Source of the DNA: Aradus depressus
Taxonomy: Eukaryota > Arthropoda > Insecta > Hemiptera > Aradidae
Direction of reading: 5' to 3'
Length of the DNA: 64,000 nt
Assembly (NCBI GenBank): GCA_963662175.1
Contig: OY759223.1
Location: forward strand, 8,031,549-8,095,548
The notes under the pieces are model-generated. The model searched no databases and was not told the origin of the DNA. It worked only from the letters and a program-made list of their open reading frames with translations. Of the stretch, positions 1 through 10,340 are shown piece by piece. Position 1 is the first letter of the stretch; the number at the start of each line of letters is the position of its first letter. The position numbers and the translations under genes are program-made.

Positions 1-213
1 AATGCATTAAATAGATTAGCGTTTTGAAATTTTGATTAAATTTGAATACTTTTTGATGGAATCCCACAGGATCTCTTAAGTTGTATGATTTTTGTAAAAT
101 TTGGGTAGATGTATATGGGTTTTTTTTTGTCGTTAGTAGTTAATCAGAAAATTTACCAACGGTCAAAAACCACAATTATATTTTTTTTAAATTATTAATA
201 TTATTTTATTTTT

Positions 214-660
214 TACTTCCCCAGTTATACGAAGTATAGGGGAAGTTATATAACCGGAAAAAAAATTCGACACGGAGTTTTCAAAGAATTTCAGGTTTTC
301 CGATTTCTATATTACAAATATGTAAAAAAGAAATGTGTTAGTCTGCGTGTCTGTGAACACGATAACTCCCGATAGAATCAATGTATCGACACGAAATTTT
401 ATTTGTGTATTCAGAACTCCATATGGACGACATATATTAATTTTCAGCGGAATTGATCAAAGGGAAGGAGGGATTAGGGGGGAGGTTTAACGTTAAAACT
501 CTAATAACTGCCGATAGAATGAATGTATCGACACGAAATTTTGTGTTTCGGGCTCCCTTATAGTCCTCTCTGTGTCATAAGTCAACCAAATCAGAGGAAA
601 GAAAGGGCCTAGAGAGAGAGCGATAACTTAATAATTATGGTTAAAGAACACTGCCGGTGT
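214..660 (+). repeat. AMR arm, forward
   Basis: Starts with the inner hairpin ACTTCCCCAG..TATACGAAGTATA..GGGGAAGTTA, then 'gataactcccgatagaatga' and 'taactgccgatagaatga' modules, each followed by a purine-rich GGGAAGG/GGGGGAGG tract. The outer end is degraded (gccggtgtaatg). No coding potential is visible. Confidence 0.8.
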
Positions 661-1076
661 AATGTGAATATTAAACCAGTCATACCAACCACATACACCA
701 CTTTATTAACAATTAACAATAGTCTCTATTGTTAAAACAATAGATATAGTGTTGAGGTATAGTTGTTGACTATACTATAGTGGCGCCCCAGGGTGGATGG
801 GTAAGGTCGTTTTGAAAATTAGTAACGTCGCGCCAGTGCACACAAACAGACACGAAGTCGGCGCCATCAGTTCATTATGATGGCCTGTATGTGTCTGACC
901 ATGTCGCCACACCACCAGCCAGAGGAGACGTTCCTAATTCGAACAAACAACAAACACACATTTGCAACCAGCACACATAACACATGTCCCTCAATGAACA
1001 TTTCATTAACGTTGTTTTTAGTCCTCGTTTGTTCAACTAACAACTTCTGAATAAAAAAAACAACAAAAAAACGACA
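661..1076. other. Intergenic, no gene seen
   Basis: Locally GC-richer sequence at about 780-920 with two GGCGCC sites (782, 860). It has no extended reading frame, tRNA or recognisable repeat. Confidence 0.5.
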
Positions 1077-1512
1077 ATGTACTTCCAGACCACGAATTAA
1101 TCAATTACGTATTAAATTTTGTCTCGATATATTCATTATATCAGCAGTTAGAGGGCGTGTTTAGCTCAGAGGTAGCATGTCAGCGTACTGAGCACACCAT
1201 CTTTCGGATGGGACGTTAAGCGATGGTCCCGAGCCAGGGCGATATCAGGTCAAGGTGAATAGACCTGGGTAGACAAAATATAGAACTCCCACAGTAGAGT
1301 CCGACTCCGTATGACCTCACCTCAAGCCCGGGCATCAGCAGTTATTAGGGTTTTTGAGTCAAGCCCCCTCCCATGATCCCTCACTTCTCTTCGGCCGATG
1401 TCACGGAAAATTAATAGGTGCCGTCCTTATGAAATTTTCAATTTAAATATAAAATTTCACGTCGATGATTTCATTACAACGACAGTTATCAGAGTTTTTG
1501 TGTCTGCCTTCA
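1077..1512 (-). repeat. AMR arm, reverse, split by a SINE
   Basis: The outer part (tgtacttccagaccacgaat) to 1150 and the module part from 1334 are one AMR separated by the SINE at 1151-1333. The arm ends within the second module (gttatcagagtttttgtgtc). Confidence 0.75.
1151..1333 (+). repeat. SINE-A, degenerate copy with TSD
   Basis: A-box-like 'ttagctcagaggtagcatg' is followed directly by the 'ttcggatgggacgttaagcg' block and the 3' domain ending agcccgggc. The B-box segment is deleted. Exact 11-bp duplications (atcagcagtta) lie at 1140-1150 and 1334-1344, inside an AMR, so the AMR is older. Confidence 0.8.
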
Positions 1513-1548
1513 TTTACTTGAGAAAAAACAATTAATTACTTTTTTAAA

Positions 1549-1642
1549 TTGTTTTACCAGACTGATATGAGCAACCTCGAAAGCCGGCCACGATAAAATA
1601 ACCAAATCTGTGAGTCAGACTACATTTTTATTTTGCAATCAT
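1549..1642 (+). repeat. Short repeat with a degenerate hammerhead-like core
   Basis: Paralogue of 4597-4690. It contains CTGATAT (1562-1568), a GAG/CTC stem around GCAAC, and GAAA (1579-1582) followed by GCCGGCC. CTGATGA and GAAA around a stem are the core of the minimalist hammerhead ribozymes known from Penelope-like elements. This copy is mutated in the core and is probably inactive. Confidence 0.45.
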
Positions 1643-1944
1643 ATATTTAATGAGATATGAGTCTCCATGCTTTTTAATATACGATAGTTTATCGTATCTG
1701 TATAGATACTAAACATTTTTGCAGAGATATTGTGAAACACTTAATAAAAAAAAATATAAAAATAACGTATGTTTTTTTTAAAATTTATTTAAAAATATGT
1801 GGGAGTACTACTAACAAAAATACTGTTTTAGTCGTGGCTGAAGATGGAAGCAATACCGAAAGTACTCCCATAAGTTTTGTGAAATTGACAATATGTTTTA
1901 AAAAACGTATGTTTTTCTTTATATTTTTTATATCTGTATAGGTA

Positions 1945-2281
1945 GAGGGTGCCGGTAGCTCAGTGGTATGCATACTTGTCTTCTAAGCTCAAGATCGTGG
2001 GTTCGAAACCCGACCGAGGCCACTACTTTATTTTATCTGGGGGGTAAAAAAAATAAACTTAAGAACGCCGTCCTTCGGGTGGGACATTAAGCGATGGTCT
2101 CGAGCCTGTACGATGTCAGGTACTCGTTAAAGACCCCCTGGTGAATAAAAATTTAAGGTAGGCAAAATTTAGGACTCCCATAGTAGAGTCGGGCTCATGT
2201 CCACCAGAGTGACGAAAGCTCTGGTAGTAGGCGATATGACCTCGTAGTTAAAGCCCGGGCATGAGTCATAAAACCTAACCT
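1945..2281 (+). repeat. SINE-A, near full length
   Basis: tRNA-like head with A box (tagctcagtggtatgc) and B box (ggttcgaaacc), a TTTATTTTATCTGG linker, the central 'cgtccttcgggtgggacatt' block, a 3' domain with inverted CTCTGGT..ACCAGAG elements, and tail cataaaacctaacct. The head has the order of internal pol III promoter boxes. Confidence 0.9.
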
Positions 2282-2296
2282 GTATAGGTTTTAGGT

Positions 2297-2757
2297 GAGG
2301 GCGCCAAAAGCTCGGAGGTGGCGTGCTTGCCTATTGAGCTTAAAATAAAATAAATATATTGAGCTTAAAAGGTGAGTTCGAAACCCGGCCGAGGCCCATA
2401 CGTTTTCTATCTGAAATGTAAAAAAACCTTCGGATGGGACGGTTAAGCGATGGTCCCGAGCAAGTTTCACGTCAGGTATTTGTTAAAGATCTCTCCCCTA
2501 TAATTTGTGACAATAATAATAGGATAATAATTAATCAATTCGGTTTTAGGGGAAAAGTACGGAGAAAGAAACTGAGAGAGTATAGAGCAGACATGTTGGG
2601 TGTGTGTCTAAACAGGGAAGAGAGCCGACGGGTGTGTGCCAGGCGCCAGAGGGCGGCAATGGCCTCGTAACCTCCCTAGCCTTCACACACTGGCCCTCAG
2701 GTTATTTATCTGAAAGATAGAAATGCAATGAGCACGCCGTCCTTCGGATGGGACATT
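2297..2757 (+). repeat. SINE-A pieces, rearranged
   Basis: The head (gagggcgccaaaagctcgg..) is interrupted by a short A/T duplication (aaaataaaataaatatattgagctt), then B box gttcgaaacc and ccttcggatgggacggttaa to about 2500. A second piece (tttatctgaaag..gtccttcggatgggacatt) lies at 2700-2757. The stretch between is purine-rich and unassigned. Confidence 0.7.
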
Positions 2758-3307
2758 ATAGGCATTTTTGAGTTGATCCACCCCTTTAATGACGTTATTA
2801 AAGTTTTGTGTTAAGCCTCCCTCTAATTCTCCCTTCCCTCTGGCCGATTTTGCTGAAAAACAATACTAGTTCTTAGAGGATTCTGGACACACATATAAAA
2901 TTTCATGTCGATACATCCACTCTATCCGGAGTTATCGTTATCTCAGTCACACACAGTACAGTCACAGTTTCATGTTGGAAAACATGAAATTCCGTTGAAA
3001 AGTCTGAATCGAATTTCTCAACGATTACATAACTTCCCCTATACTTCGTATAGCTGAGGACTTAAAATTAAAATAAAAAACACGATAACTCCTGATAGAA
3101 TGAATATATAGACACAAAATTGTGTATGGATATCCAGAACCTCATAAGGATGACACATGTAGATTTTCAAACAAATCGACTTAAGGAAGAGAGTTCAAAC
3201 TCAAAAACCCTTATAACGAGAATTATAAGTCCCTGTATAAGTCAACTATTGATTAAGTCGGTCGATTGGCAAGGAAAAGCGGAAACTTAATTGCCGGTGA
3301 CTTTTAA
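2753..3307. repeat. AMR inverted pair
   Basis: Reverse arm 2753-3063 runs through two modules to the inner hairpin 'acttcccctatacttcgtat'. After a 10-bp A-rich spacer the forward arm 3075-3307 begins at 'cacgataactcctgatagaa' and ends ttgccggtgac. The junction falls at the inner hairpin, as in the more complete pairs. Confidence 0.75.
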
Positions 3308-3999
3308 AAAAAAAATATTTTACGACAATAATTGTACAAACTGAGGAGTAATGACCATGAGACTAGAGAACATTCAAAAATAATAAACAATAAAAAAAAA
3401 AAAAAAAAATAGAATCAATAAACATAAAAAAAAGATAAAATTATTAATTTGTTTTTTTTTCTTAATCTTGAACGACTGGCGCCTACAGTATCGGATAAAT
3501 GATATTTTTTATCTATTATATTTGAAGTATTTTAAGATTAATTTTTTTTTTCTCGTTATTTTTGTAGATTTGTTAATATTATCCAAATATATGTCAGTTT
3601 TGTTTGATTAGTGTTTTGTATGACAAAAATGAATTATATATGATATTTTTGGCAAAATCCGTCCCATTTTATCAATTCAATTCTCAATTCACTTTGTGTA
3701 AATAAGGTCATGTATGAAGGACATAATACAATTTTTTTAAATATTTTGAACCCTTGCGTCAAAGAATTGAATAAAAATTATTTAATACATTATAAAAATA
3801 TGTAAGTATTTCTTCTATTGATAAGTGATAATATGGTGATAAGAATGTGGGTTAGAGAAATCAAAAATAATATAAGATATCTTGTACAGAATAGCCGATA
3901 TGAACTGGGATCGTAGTTGATAACACTCGTCCTAGCATAAATATGCATTTGCATATGTACGCATATATGCAGTGTGGTGACCGGCGTTATGCAATGTTA
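3308..3999. other. AT-rich intergenic
   Basis: A and T runs dominate, including a 19-bp A run near 3392. A GGCGCC site lies at 3478. No gene or named repeat seen. Confidence 0.5.
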
Positions 4000-4133
4000 A
4001 AAATACGCCGGTGAATCACCGGCAGTATACTTCCTCAGCGCAAATTAATGAACTACGTATTCGCTCTCATCAAAATAAATTTCATGTTGATACATATTAA
4101 GGTTTTTGAGTTGCCCCCCTCCCCCGATCAACC
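4000..4133 (-). repeat. AMR outer end, reverse
   Basis: Carries the outer hairpin CCGGTGAATCACCGG intact, then tacttcctcagcgcaaatta and a shortened first module ending in a C-rich tract. Confidence 0.75.
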
Positions 4134-4134
4134 A

Positions 4135-4556
4135 CATATTTTAAATTATAAATAAAATAATAATCAATAATTGAATTAATATTAAAATAAACAAATAATA
4201 AAATTAAATAAAATTATTACATTTCCTGGAGAAATTATGCTGTCTTCTACTAAATTTTGATTTCTACAGTAATTTCCGAAAAGGGCCCTAAAAAATACAT
4301 CAAATGTTCAAGACGTGAAATTTTGAAGAAAGTACTCATATTTAAAAAAATTTCAATTAAATTTTTCATTTGGATTTCTTCTAAATTTACTAAAGAGATG
4401 CCATATTGTTTTTTCTGAATTTCTAAATCTAATCCAAAGGTATATATTATCTTACTGGGTTCACAGGGAAATGAATAGCATAGACTAAGAGAACAAATAT
4501 TTGTGTTTATTTTAATTAAACCTCCTTTGCGCATCGGTTTCACACAGTAAAATATA
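4135..4556. repeat. Dispersed AT-rich repeat, copy 1
   Basis: Contains 'actaaattttgatttctac' and 'gaaaagggccctaaaaa', shared with 48471-48715 in the same orientation. Class unknown. The minus-strand 97-codon frame here is not conserved in the other copy, so I do not call a gene. Confidence 0.5.
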
Positions 4557-4596
4557 TTTTTTAATTTTCATTCAATTTTTTTTAAAAATGTTTATT

Positions 4597-4690
4597 TTAT
4601 CAGACTGCTTGATGATGAGAGCAACCTCGAAAGCCGGCTAGCTAATACAAATAAAAATTAGTGAGAGGACAGACTACATCTTATTTGACA
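4597..4690 (+). repeat. Short repeat with hammerhead-like motif
   Basis: Better preserved partner of 1549-1642. TTGATGA (4609-4615, one change from CTGATGA) is followed by one extra T, then the helix II candidate GAG-agcaac-CTC and GAAA (4629-4632). The bases after GAA form the 8-nt palindrome AGCCGGCT and then A. A palindromic helix III is what a ribozyme cleaving as a dimer needs. This is a Penelope-type variant, not a canonical monomer. Confidence 0.55.
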
Positions 4691-4897
4691 ACCTGTGATA
4701 CATATTAGGGTTTTTGGGGAGAGGGGAATTAGGGCGAGGCATAACAAAATGGAATGAATGTATCGATGAGAATTCAGAAGACTAGTGCAAGTCAACTATC
4801 GATTTTTAGCCAATTGTTCAATTGGTGTTGGATGGAGAGCAAAGCCTTAACGATTTAGTTGATTAATTCGTACTAGGGAAGTAGAAGGCCAATGATT
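4690..4897 (+). repeat. AMR outer half, forward
   Basis: Ends with 'gttgattaattcgtactagg' and gaagtagaaggccaatgattc, a degraded outer hairpin. It may pair with the reverse end at 4000-4133, with 4135-4690 between them. Confidence 0.65.
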
Positions 4898-5271
4898 CAA
4901 CGACCTTTGTTTTTAGTTAGTTATTAAAAAATGTAGTTGTACAATAATATAATATAGTGCTATTATTGTTCTCAGACGAGCCATGTTGTTTTCCCCAGGG
5001 AATCCCGGACATGGAGGCGACAGCTGGGAACCGGACAGACACTGGATAGGAAACATCGAAGAAGACATGGGATTGGAGACAGACTACCGGAGAAGAGACG
5101 ATAAAAATTTGTTTAAAGTATAAAAACCCCGGTAGAGTTGAGAAGCCCGGCGCCTGACAAGGCCAGTACAGACCCCCTCCTCCCCCCAACTTCCGCGCCG
5201 CTCACCGTTCTCCGCGTCCTCCTCTTCAACAATATGCAGATATCGACTGATTCGCAAACAGGGCATATCTA

Positions 5272-5995
5272 CACTGCTCCACAAAAAAAAAAAAAAAAAA
5301 AAAACGGAGCACACTGAAAATTTGATTTTTCTTGTTTATGGTCGAGTCTATGTCTACAGGAGGCCTGGAGAGAACGGTACGTGCAATGAGACCGGAAGAG
5401 TGCAATTTGGAGGCGTAGTCTGTGTTGGTGTGGGGAGCAAAATCTTTACAAGCAAAGACGGATCTCCACATCTTCAACAAGGCATCAATGAACTCAGAAT
5501 TGTACATAAGAGAAATCTTACAACATTATGTGGTATCCTATGCTTCATTAGTAACAATTTTAATCAAAAGCATGATAACGCAAGGCCTTATGTCGCAATA
5601 CCTACAAGAAGTCGGTATTCGAATCCTCAGGTGGCCAGATCGAAGCCCAAACTTAAACCCGATCGAGCACCTTTGGGTCGGGCTTGGACGACATTTAAGA
5701 CGTCATGACCCTCCCAGCAGCTTAGCAGAGCTAAGAATTGCTCTGGTAGACACCTTGGAGAACATACCCCAGGACACCCTCAAAAACCTCATAATGAGTA
5801 TGCCAAGGAGGCTAAAGTTCTTTACGTGTTTTTTTTTTCTTCATTAATTGTATTAAAAATTTAATTTCTTTAGTTTTCCAAGCATTTTTATATATTTTTT
5901 TTCTGCACTCTAAACTATAGTTGATCCAAAAAAAAAAACAATTAAAGCAAAAAATGAAATTTTCAAAATGCGCCGGTTTTCTTTGTGGAGCAGTA
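5272..5995 (+). mobile_element. Tc1/mariner-superfamily element, internally deleted
   Basis: Terminal inverted repeats CACTGCTCCACAAA at the left and its complement TTTGTGGAGCAGT at the right, flanked by TA at 5270-5271 and 5996-5997. The element is only about 724 bp. The DNA-binding half of the transposase is missing, and an A-run follows the left terminus. It cannot be autonomous. Confidence 0.85.
5320..5833 (+). pseudogene. Tc1-like transposase, C-terminal relic
   Basis: DDE transposase fragment for cut-and-paste transposition at TA. Across frames one can read GRVYVYRRPGE, a damaged FGGGSVLVWG region (5405-5440), the catalytic-Asp segment as HDNARPY (about 5570-5595), and WPDRSPNLNPIEHLW with the third acidic residue (about 5630-5675). 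It continues through LGRHLRRHDPPSSLAELR to SMPRRL near 5815. At least two frame changes separate these blocks. The N-terminal paired-like HTH domains and first catalytic Asp are absent. Family assignment is firm from the NPIEHLW and DNARP motifs. The subfamily is not assigned. Confidence 0.85.
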
Positions 5996-6007
5996 TATAT
6001 TTAAAGT

Positions 6008-6378
6008 TTTCAACACGAAATTTTATGCCTTTCCAGAACCCTCTAACGACAAGACTAATTGTTTTTCACCCAAATCGGTCAAAGGGAAGGGGGGGGGGGG
6101 GGGGGGGAATTGGAGGGAAGGCTTAACACAAAAACATAATAATTACCGTAGTAATGAATATATTGACACGAAAGTGCATCTGTGTAAATTCAAAGCCTTA
6201 ATAACGACGCCTATTATAATTTTCAGCTTAATCAGCCGAGAAGGAGGGGGATCAGATCAGGAGGGGGGGGACTCAACTCAAAAATCCAACTCATCATTGT
6301 CTTCAGAGGAAGAGCGAAAACGAAATTGATTAATTCACACTGGGGAAGTACATTGGTGATTCACTGACGAAGTAGGTC
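6008..6378 (+). repeat. AMR arm, forward, with 19-bp G tract
   Basis: Two modules. The purine tract of the first has expanded to 19 G (6089-6107). It ends cactggggaagtacattggtgattcactgacg. It abuts the Tc1 right end, so the Tc1 may have inserted in this AMR. Confidence 0.8.
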
Positions 6379-6899
6379 TACTAAGACCTACTGATGAAAG
6401 TAGGTTAATTAGTTTATTTTCCATAAATATTCTCTATTTTAATGTCTATTGCCAAAACATGTTTAAAACGATGAAATGTTGTTAGAAATATTTTGAAAAC
6501 GTTAAGGATGGATGTAAGTTAAATGGCACTCGGCTCACCATAACTTACCTCCATGGCGCTCACATTCGCTAAATTTAGTTTTTGAACATTCATCAACATT
6601 TCCGGATCTTGTTTAAATAGATGACATTTAACGAGAAATTCTCTTTAAGAAAGATATATTTTGTGCTTTTCATTAAATATATTTTTTTTTTTTGCTTCTT
6701 ATCACTTATAATTTTTTTTTTTTGACAAGAAAAAAAACATAAGATTAATAAAATTTGTATTTGTTTAAAAAATAAGATCAAGTGGGATTAAATTATTAAA
6801 TATAAGAATAATTCATCATAATATATATATTTATTTAAACAATATAATTTATGGTAGATTGGGCCATTACTGATCAGAGATTATATATACAAAAAAAAT
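6379..6899. other. AT-rich intergenic
   Basis: Homopolymer-rich DNA. The minus-strand frame at 6593-6781 is low complexity (Lys/Ile/Phe) and not called. Confidence 0.5.
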
Positions 6900-7000
6900 T
6901 ATCGGTTAATCACCCCAACAGTCATATAATTCTCCAGGGCAAATTGATCAACTAAGTATTTATCCAAGGGATTTGGATGAAAATCAATAGGTGTTTTACT
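6900..7000 (-). repeat. AMR outer end, reverse
   Basis: Degraded outer hairpin (cggttaatcacc), then caaattgatcaactaagtat and ggatgaaaatcaataggtgt. It is interrupted at 7001 by the foldback element, and forward AMR resumes at 7352. Confidence 0.6.
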
Positions 7001-7050
7001 AATGTAGAAGGAAATCGAGGTTGTGTCGTGTAAAAGAAAATTCAAAATTT

Positions 7051-7091
7051 GGCCAACGTTTCGAAAACTATTTATTTCCTTCTTCAGGGCC
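7051..7091 (-). ncRNA. Hammerhead-like motif (left arm)
   Basis: On the minus strand: CTGAAGA (plus 7081-7087), one extra base, GGAAA paired with TTTTC around TAAATAG, then GAAA (plus 7059-7062) and CGTT. ACGT after GAA is palindromic, which suits a dimer-type helix III. The weak A/T helix II makes activity doubtful. Confidence 0.45.
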
Positions 7092-7161
7092 TCAATGACT
7101 TGAGTGGATGTGTATGGTGAAGGTTACCGTCCACTACACACATCCATTCAATTCATTATAA

Positions 7162-7203
7162 GGCACTGAAGAAGAAAATAAATAGTTTTCGAAACGTTGG
7201 CCA
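7162..7203 (+). ncRNA. Hammerhead-like motif (right arm)
   Basis: CTGAAGA (7166-7172), extra A, GAAAA-taaatag-TTTTC helix II, GAAA (7191-7194), then CGTTGG with the palindrome ACGT. Mirror image of 7051-7091. Confidence 0.5.
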
Positions 7204-7351
7204 AATTTTGAGTTTTCATTTACACGACAGAACCTCGATTTCCTTCTACATTGAAAAGATACTGTCGACTCTGTTAATCATTGTGTTTTACTATGTTTGA
7301 AAAGGGCTTAGAAACATGTAAAATATGACTTTCGGTTCGAAATTTGATATG

Positions 7352-7675
7352 GTTTTTACTTCCCAAGATGTACAAAGTATAGGGGATGTTACTTAACTCA
7401 GTTTTCAACAGAATTTCATGTTTTCCGAACTCCTGGTTTACTAAAATAAAACAAAAATAAAAATAAAAGCTGTCTCTGTGAACAATATAACTCCCGAAAG
7501 AATGAATGTATCAACATAAAATTTAATATGTGTATTCACAACACTTTAAAGACGACCCCTACTAATTTTCAGCCAAATCGGACAAATGGACATGGGACAT
7601 TAGGGGGAGGTTCATGCAAAAATTAATAATTGCCGATTTAATGAATATATTGACACGAAATTTCACACAGCGACA
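7352..7675 (+). repeat. AMR arm, forward
   Basis: Inner hairpin partly lost (acttcccaagatgtacaaag), then cagttttcaacagaatttca, cccgaaagaatgaatgtatc and attgccgatttaatgaatat. The outer end is missing. Confidence 0.75.
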
Positions 7676-7822
7676 ATATAAGGGTAGGAAAGAGAAATAT
7701 AAAAATAAAGAAAAAAACCTAAGTTTAAAAAAAATATATATATTGTCAATTTCACAAAAAAATATACAATATATGGGAGTACTTCCGGTATTGATCTATC
7801 TTCTCTCTCATTCTCTATCTTC

Positions 7823-8345
7823 GAGGGCGCCGGTAGCTCAGTGGTATGCGTGCTTGCATTCTGAGTTCAAGAACGTGGGTTCGAAACCCGACCGAGGCCC
7901 TTAGTTTATTTTATCTGGGAGGTAAAATAAACTTAAGCATGCCGTTCTTCGGATGGGACGTTAATCGATGGTTCCGAGCCTGTACTATGTCAGGTATTCG
8001 TTAAAGACCCCTAGGTGAATAAAAATGTAGGGTAGGCAAACTCCCGCAGTAGGAGCCATGGTGGCCGTGCGGGCTAGAGCGTAGGGCTTTGGTCGCATGG
8101 TCTCACCATGGTTTGCGGGTTCGAATCCCGTCCGGGAGTGAGTTTTATTTCATAGATAGAACTCCCTCCCGGGGCCATGGGTGTCGTAAATAACTAGTAA
8201 ATTAACTACACAGTGACATGGCTAATATGCATCGTACATAAGCATAAAAAAAAAAAAAAACTCCCGCAGTAGAGTCGGGCTCATGTCCACCAGAGTGACG
8301 AAAGCTCTAGTAGTAGGACCGATGTGTAGTTAAAGCCCGGGCATG
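7823..8345 (+). repeat. SINE-A, split by SINE-B
   Basis: Full tRNA-like head (A box tagctcagtggtatgc, B box ggttcgaaacc), central block and 3' domain. It stops at 8052 and resumes at 8261 after the SINE-B insertion, ending gagtcataatac. Removing 8053-8272 restores an ordinary SINE-A. Confidence 0.9.
8053..8260 (+). repeat. SINE-B, complete, with TSD
   Basis: A second tRNA-derived family. The head has A-box-like 'tggccgtgcgggctagagcg' and a consensus B box GGTTCGAATCC, with extra sequence between them as in tRNAs with a long variable arm (Leu/Ser-like). The body ends in 14 A. Exact 12-bp duplications (ctcccgcagtag) flank it at 8041-8052 and 8261-8272, and an exact duplication implies a fairly recent insertion. 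Second copy: 49401-49589. Confidence 0.9.
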
Positions 8346-8935
8346 AGTCATAATACCTAATATTTTTTTTTTAACCTTTTTTTCTTTATTTTACTAACAA
8401 TAAGTGTTTGACAATGTAGAAAATGTTAAGTATAAATAGGAAAATAATTTGTTTATTGGCATCCCTTCAGTGATGATATCATGGCATTACAACTTTGTAA
8501 CCTTCCCAGATGAAAGTGAGACAAGGTGGGGGGAGTTGTTTCCCTTCCTATATCTGCCAACTTAAAATATTCAGCTACATATATATTTTTTTAAATCATT
8601 ATATTTAAAACATAATTTTGTCATTTTTTCCTATTTATTTATTGATTTTTTCCACCAGATTTTTAAATATAAAAGAAAAAAAAACATAGAATAAAGAAGA
8701 TGTATATATTATAAATATACGATTTCGGCCCACGCACTCTCTCAGTCAAAAAAAAAAAGTAACAAAAATATTTGTATCTTATTCTATTCCAGGCTGCGTT
8801 GGTTGGTAGTGTCTATATTTATGTGGAATGTTACAAGATAAAAATATAGAAATTTTTATTATTTTTTTGATAATGATGCTGCATTCTCAAAAAGCTCGTC
8901 GCTAGGTTCATAGTTTTATATTATCGAGGGGTACA
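8346..8935. other. AT-rich intergenic
   Basis: Unique-looking AT-rich sequence with A/T runs. No gene or repeat family recognised. Confidence 0.5.
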
Positions 8936-9141
8936 CTTCGGATGGGTCGTTAAGCGATGGTCCCGAGCCTGTGCAAGGTCAGGTAGTCTTTAAAGACCCC
9001 TGCCCTACCTGAACAAACTAAGATAGTCAAACTTTAGGACTTGAAGAGTAGAGTCGGGCTCACAGTCGCAAAGAGCGCTCTGGTAGTAGGCGATATGACC
9101 TCATATATGATATGAAGCACGGACATGAGTCATAATAAGTA
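8936..9141 (+). repeat. SINE-A, 5'-truncated
   Basis: Begins at cttcggatgggtcgttaagc and runs to gagtcataataag. The tRNA head is missing, as expected for incomplete reverse transcription. Confidence 0.8.
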
Positions 9142-9620
9142 ACATAACTATGATAGCTTGATATATATAAATAATATAAGCTATTTTTATGTACACAATT
9201 TTATGATGTATCCAATTACCAAGTTATGATTTAACGTAAATAATATTAATAAATATTATTATTATTATTAACTTCCTCTAAATATCTTATAGACGGGAAA
9301 GTTAATAAGATGTCAAGTGGCGACAGAAATACAAATATTATGAAGTCAATGAGTGGGACCAGACAGACGTATGCAATGTTAGTTTGGAAAGATCGCCGCG
9401 GCGCCTACTGCCACATTAGTATGCGTCTGGACACCGAAGAGACGCATAATACCATACCAACTGCATAAAAATACCATTCTCCACTGTCTCCCCCTCATAG
9501 ACAAACACACAGGTTGTATGTAGCACCAACAAAAGAAATTGTTTTTATGTTGGTTCTCTTTAAAAAATTAACTTTTTTACGATATTCATTTTTATTATTT
9601 ATTTTATTACAACTATTAGT
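9142..9620. other. Intergenic, no gene seen
   Basis: Includes a mixed-composition stretch at 9340-9460 with GGCGCC at 9400. The small plus-strand frame from 9514 runs into the SINE and is not a gene. Confidence 0.5.
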
Positions 9621-9622
9621 TC

Positions 9623-9882
9623 GTTATTATGACTCATGCCCGGGCTTTAACTACGAGTTCATATCGTCTACTACCAGAGCGCTCTTTCGTCACTCTGGTG
9701 GACCCGACTCTACTGTGGGAGTCCTAAATTTTTATTCACCTAGGGGTCTTTAACGAGTACCTGACATCGTACAGGCTCGGGACATCGCAGATAAAATAAA
9801 CTAAAGGCCTCGGTAGAGTTTCGAACCCAAGATCTTGAGCTCAGAAGGCAAGCACGTATACCACTGAGCTACCGGCGCCCTC
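9623..9882 (-). repeat. SINE-A, internally deleted
   Basis: Reverse copy from the 3' domain (gactcatgcccgggctttaa) to the head (gctaccggcgccctc). Most of the CCTTCGG block is lost, and the B box is altered (gtttcgaaccc). Confidence 0.85.
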
Positions 9883-10220
9883 TTTTTTTACAAGTTTTAC
9901 AATTATTATATTAGGATGTAACGTCTCTGAGTATGATATACCTAGTATGGGTAACAGTTGATATGAATGATAACAAGTATCAGACCTCGGCAAGGTCGCT
10001 TATCACTCTTATCATAGATAACAGTGCTCTCACTCACGGACTTAACAAGACACACCAACCTCGTAAATCATATCACTCTCAAGGACGATTGGGTTATTTT
10101 TAATGGTTATTATTTAACAGTATCAACTTGTAATCACAGATAGCGTAGGTACCCAACTTCACTTGAGAGCTTGGGCTAGTTATATCATTTTCACTTCCCC
10201 AGTCCAAATAAAAAAAAAAA
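9883..10220. other. Intergenic, no gene seen
   Basis: Unique-looking sequence with several GATA/TATC-like words (gatatgaatgataac, cttatcactcttatcata). No coding frame. Confidence 0.45.
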
Positions 10221-10223
10221 AAA

Positions 10224-10340
10224 AGTACTTCCCCAGCACGAATTAATCCAGTTTCCGCTCTCCCTGCATAACCAATCGACCCTTTGGGCTAAATATCAAT
10301 AGTTGACTTACATAGAGGCTTTTAAATCCTCATATTAAAT
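10224..10340 (-). repeat. AMR outer part, reverse
   Basis: 'gtacttccccagcacgaatt' followed by the 'gttgacttacatagaggctt' segment. The hairpin is replaced by an A run. Confidence 0.75.

Larger units (their letters stand above)
7001..7252. mobile_element. Foldback element with ribozyme-like arms
   Basis: Inverted arms of about 92 bp (7001-7092 and 7161-7252) start 'aatgtagaaggaaatcgagg'. Each arm holds a CTGAAGA..GAAA motif oriented outward from the centre. The roughly 70-bp centre has its own short inverted pair (tgagtggatgtgt / acacatccattca). Arms of the same family recur at 58455-58560 and 62165-62250. No protein is encoded. Probably non-autonomous debris of a Penelope-like element. Confidence 0.7.

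Noticed and set aside
240..262. Resemblance of the AMR inner hairpin to loxP (ATACGAAGTTAT-like)
   Set aside because: Only a short word is shared; the spacer and arm lengths do not fit, and no tyrosine recombinase is present. Coincidence of a short A/T palindrome.
1945..2020. True tRNA gene
   Set aside because: A and B boxes are present, but the arms do not form a full cloverleaf, and the same head is joined to the same 270-bp body in many copies, so it is SINE-A. No standalone tRNA was found.
4250..4543. Minus-strand 97-codon frame as a gene
   Set aside because: Lies in a dispersed repeat whose second copy (48471-48715) does not keep the frame.
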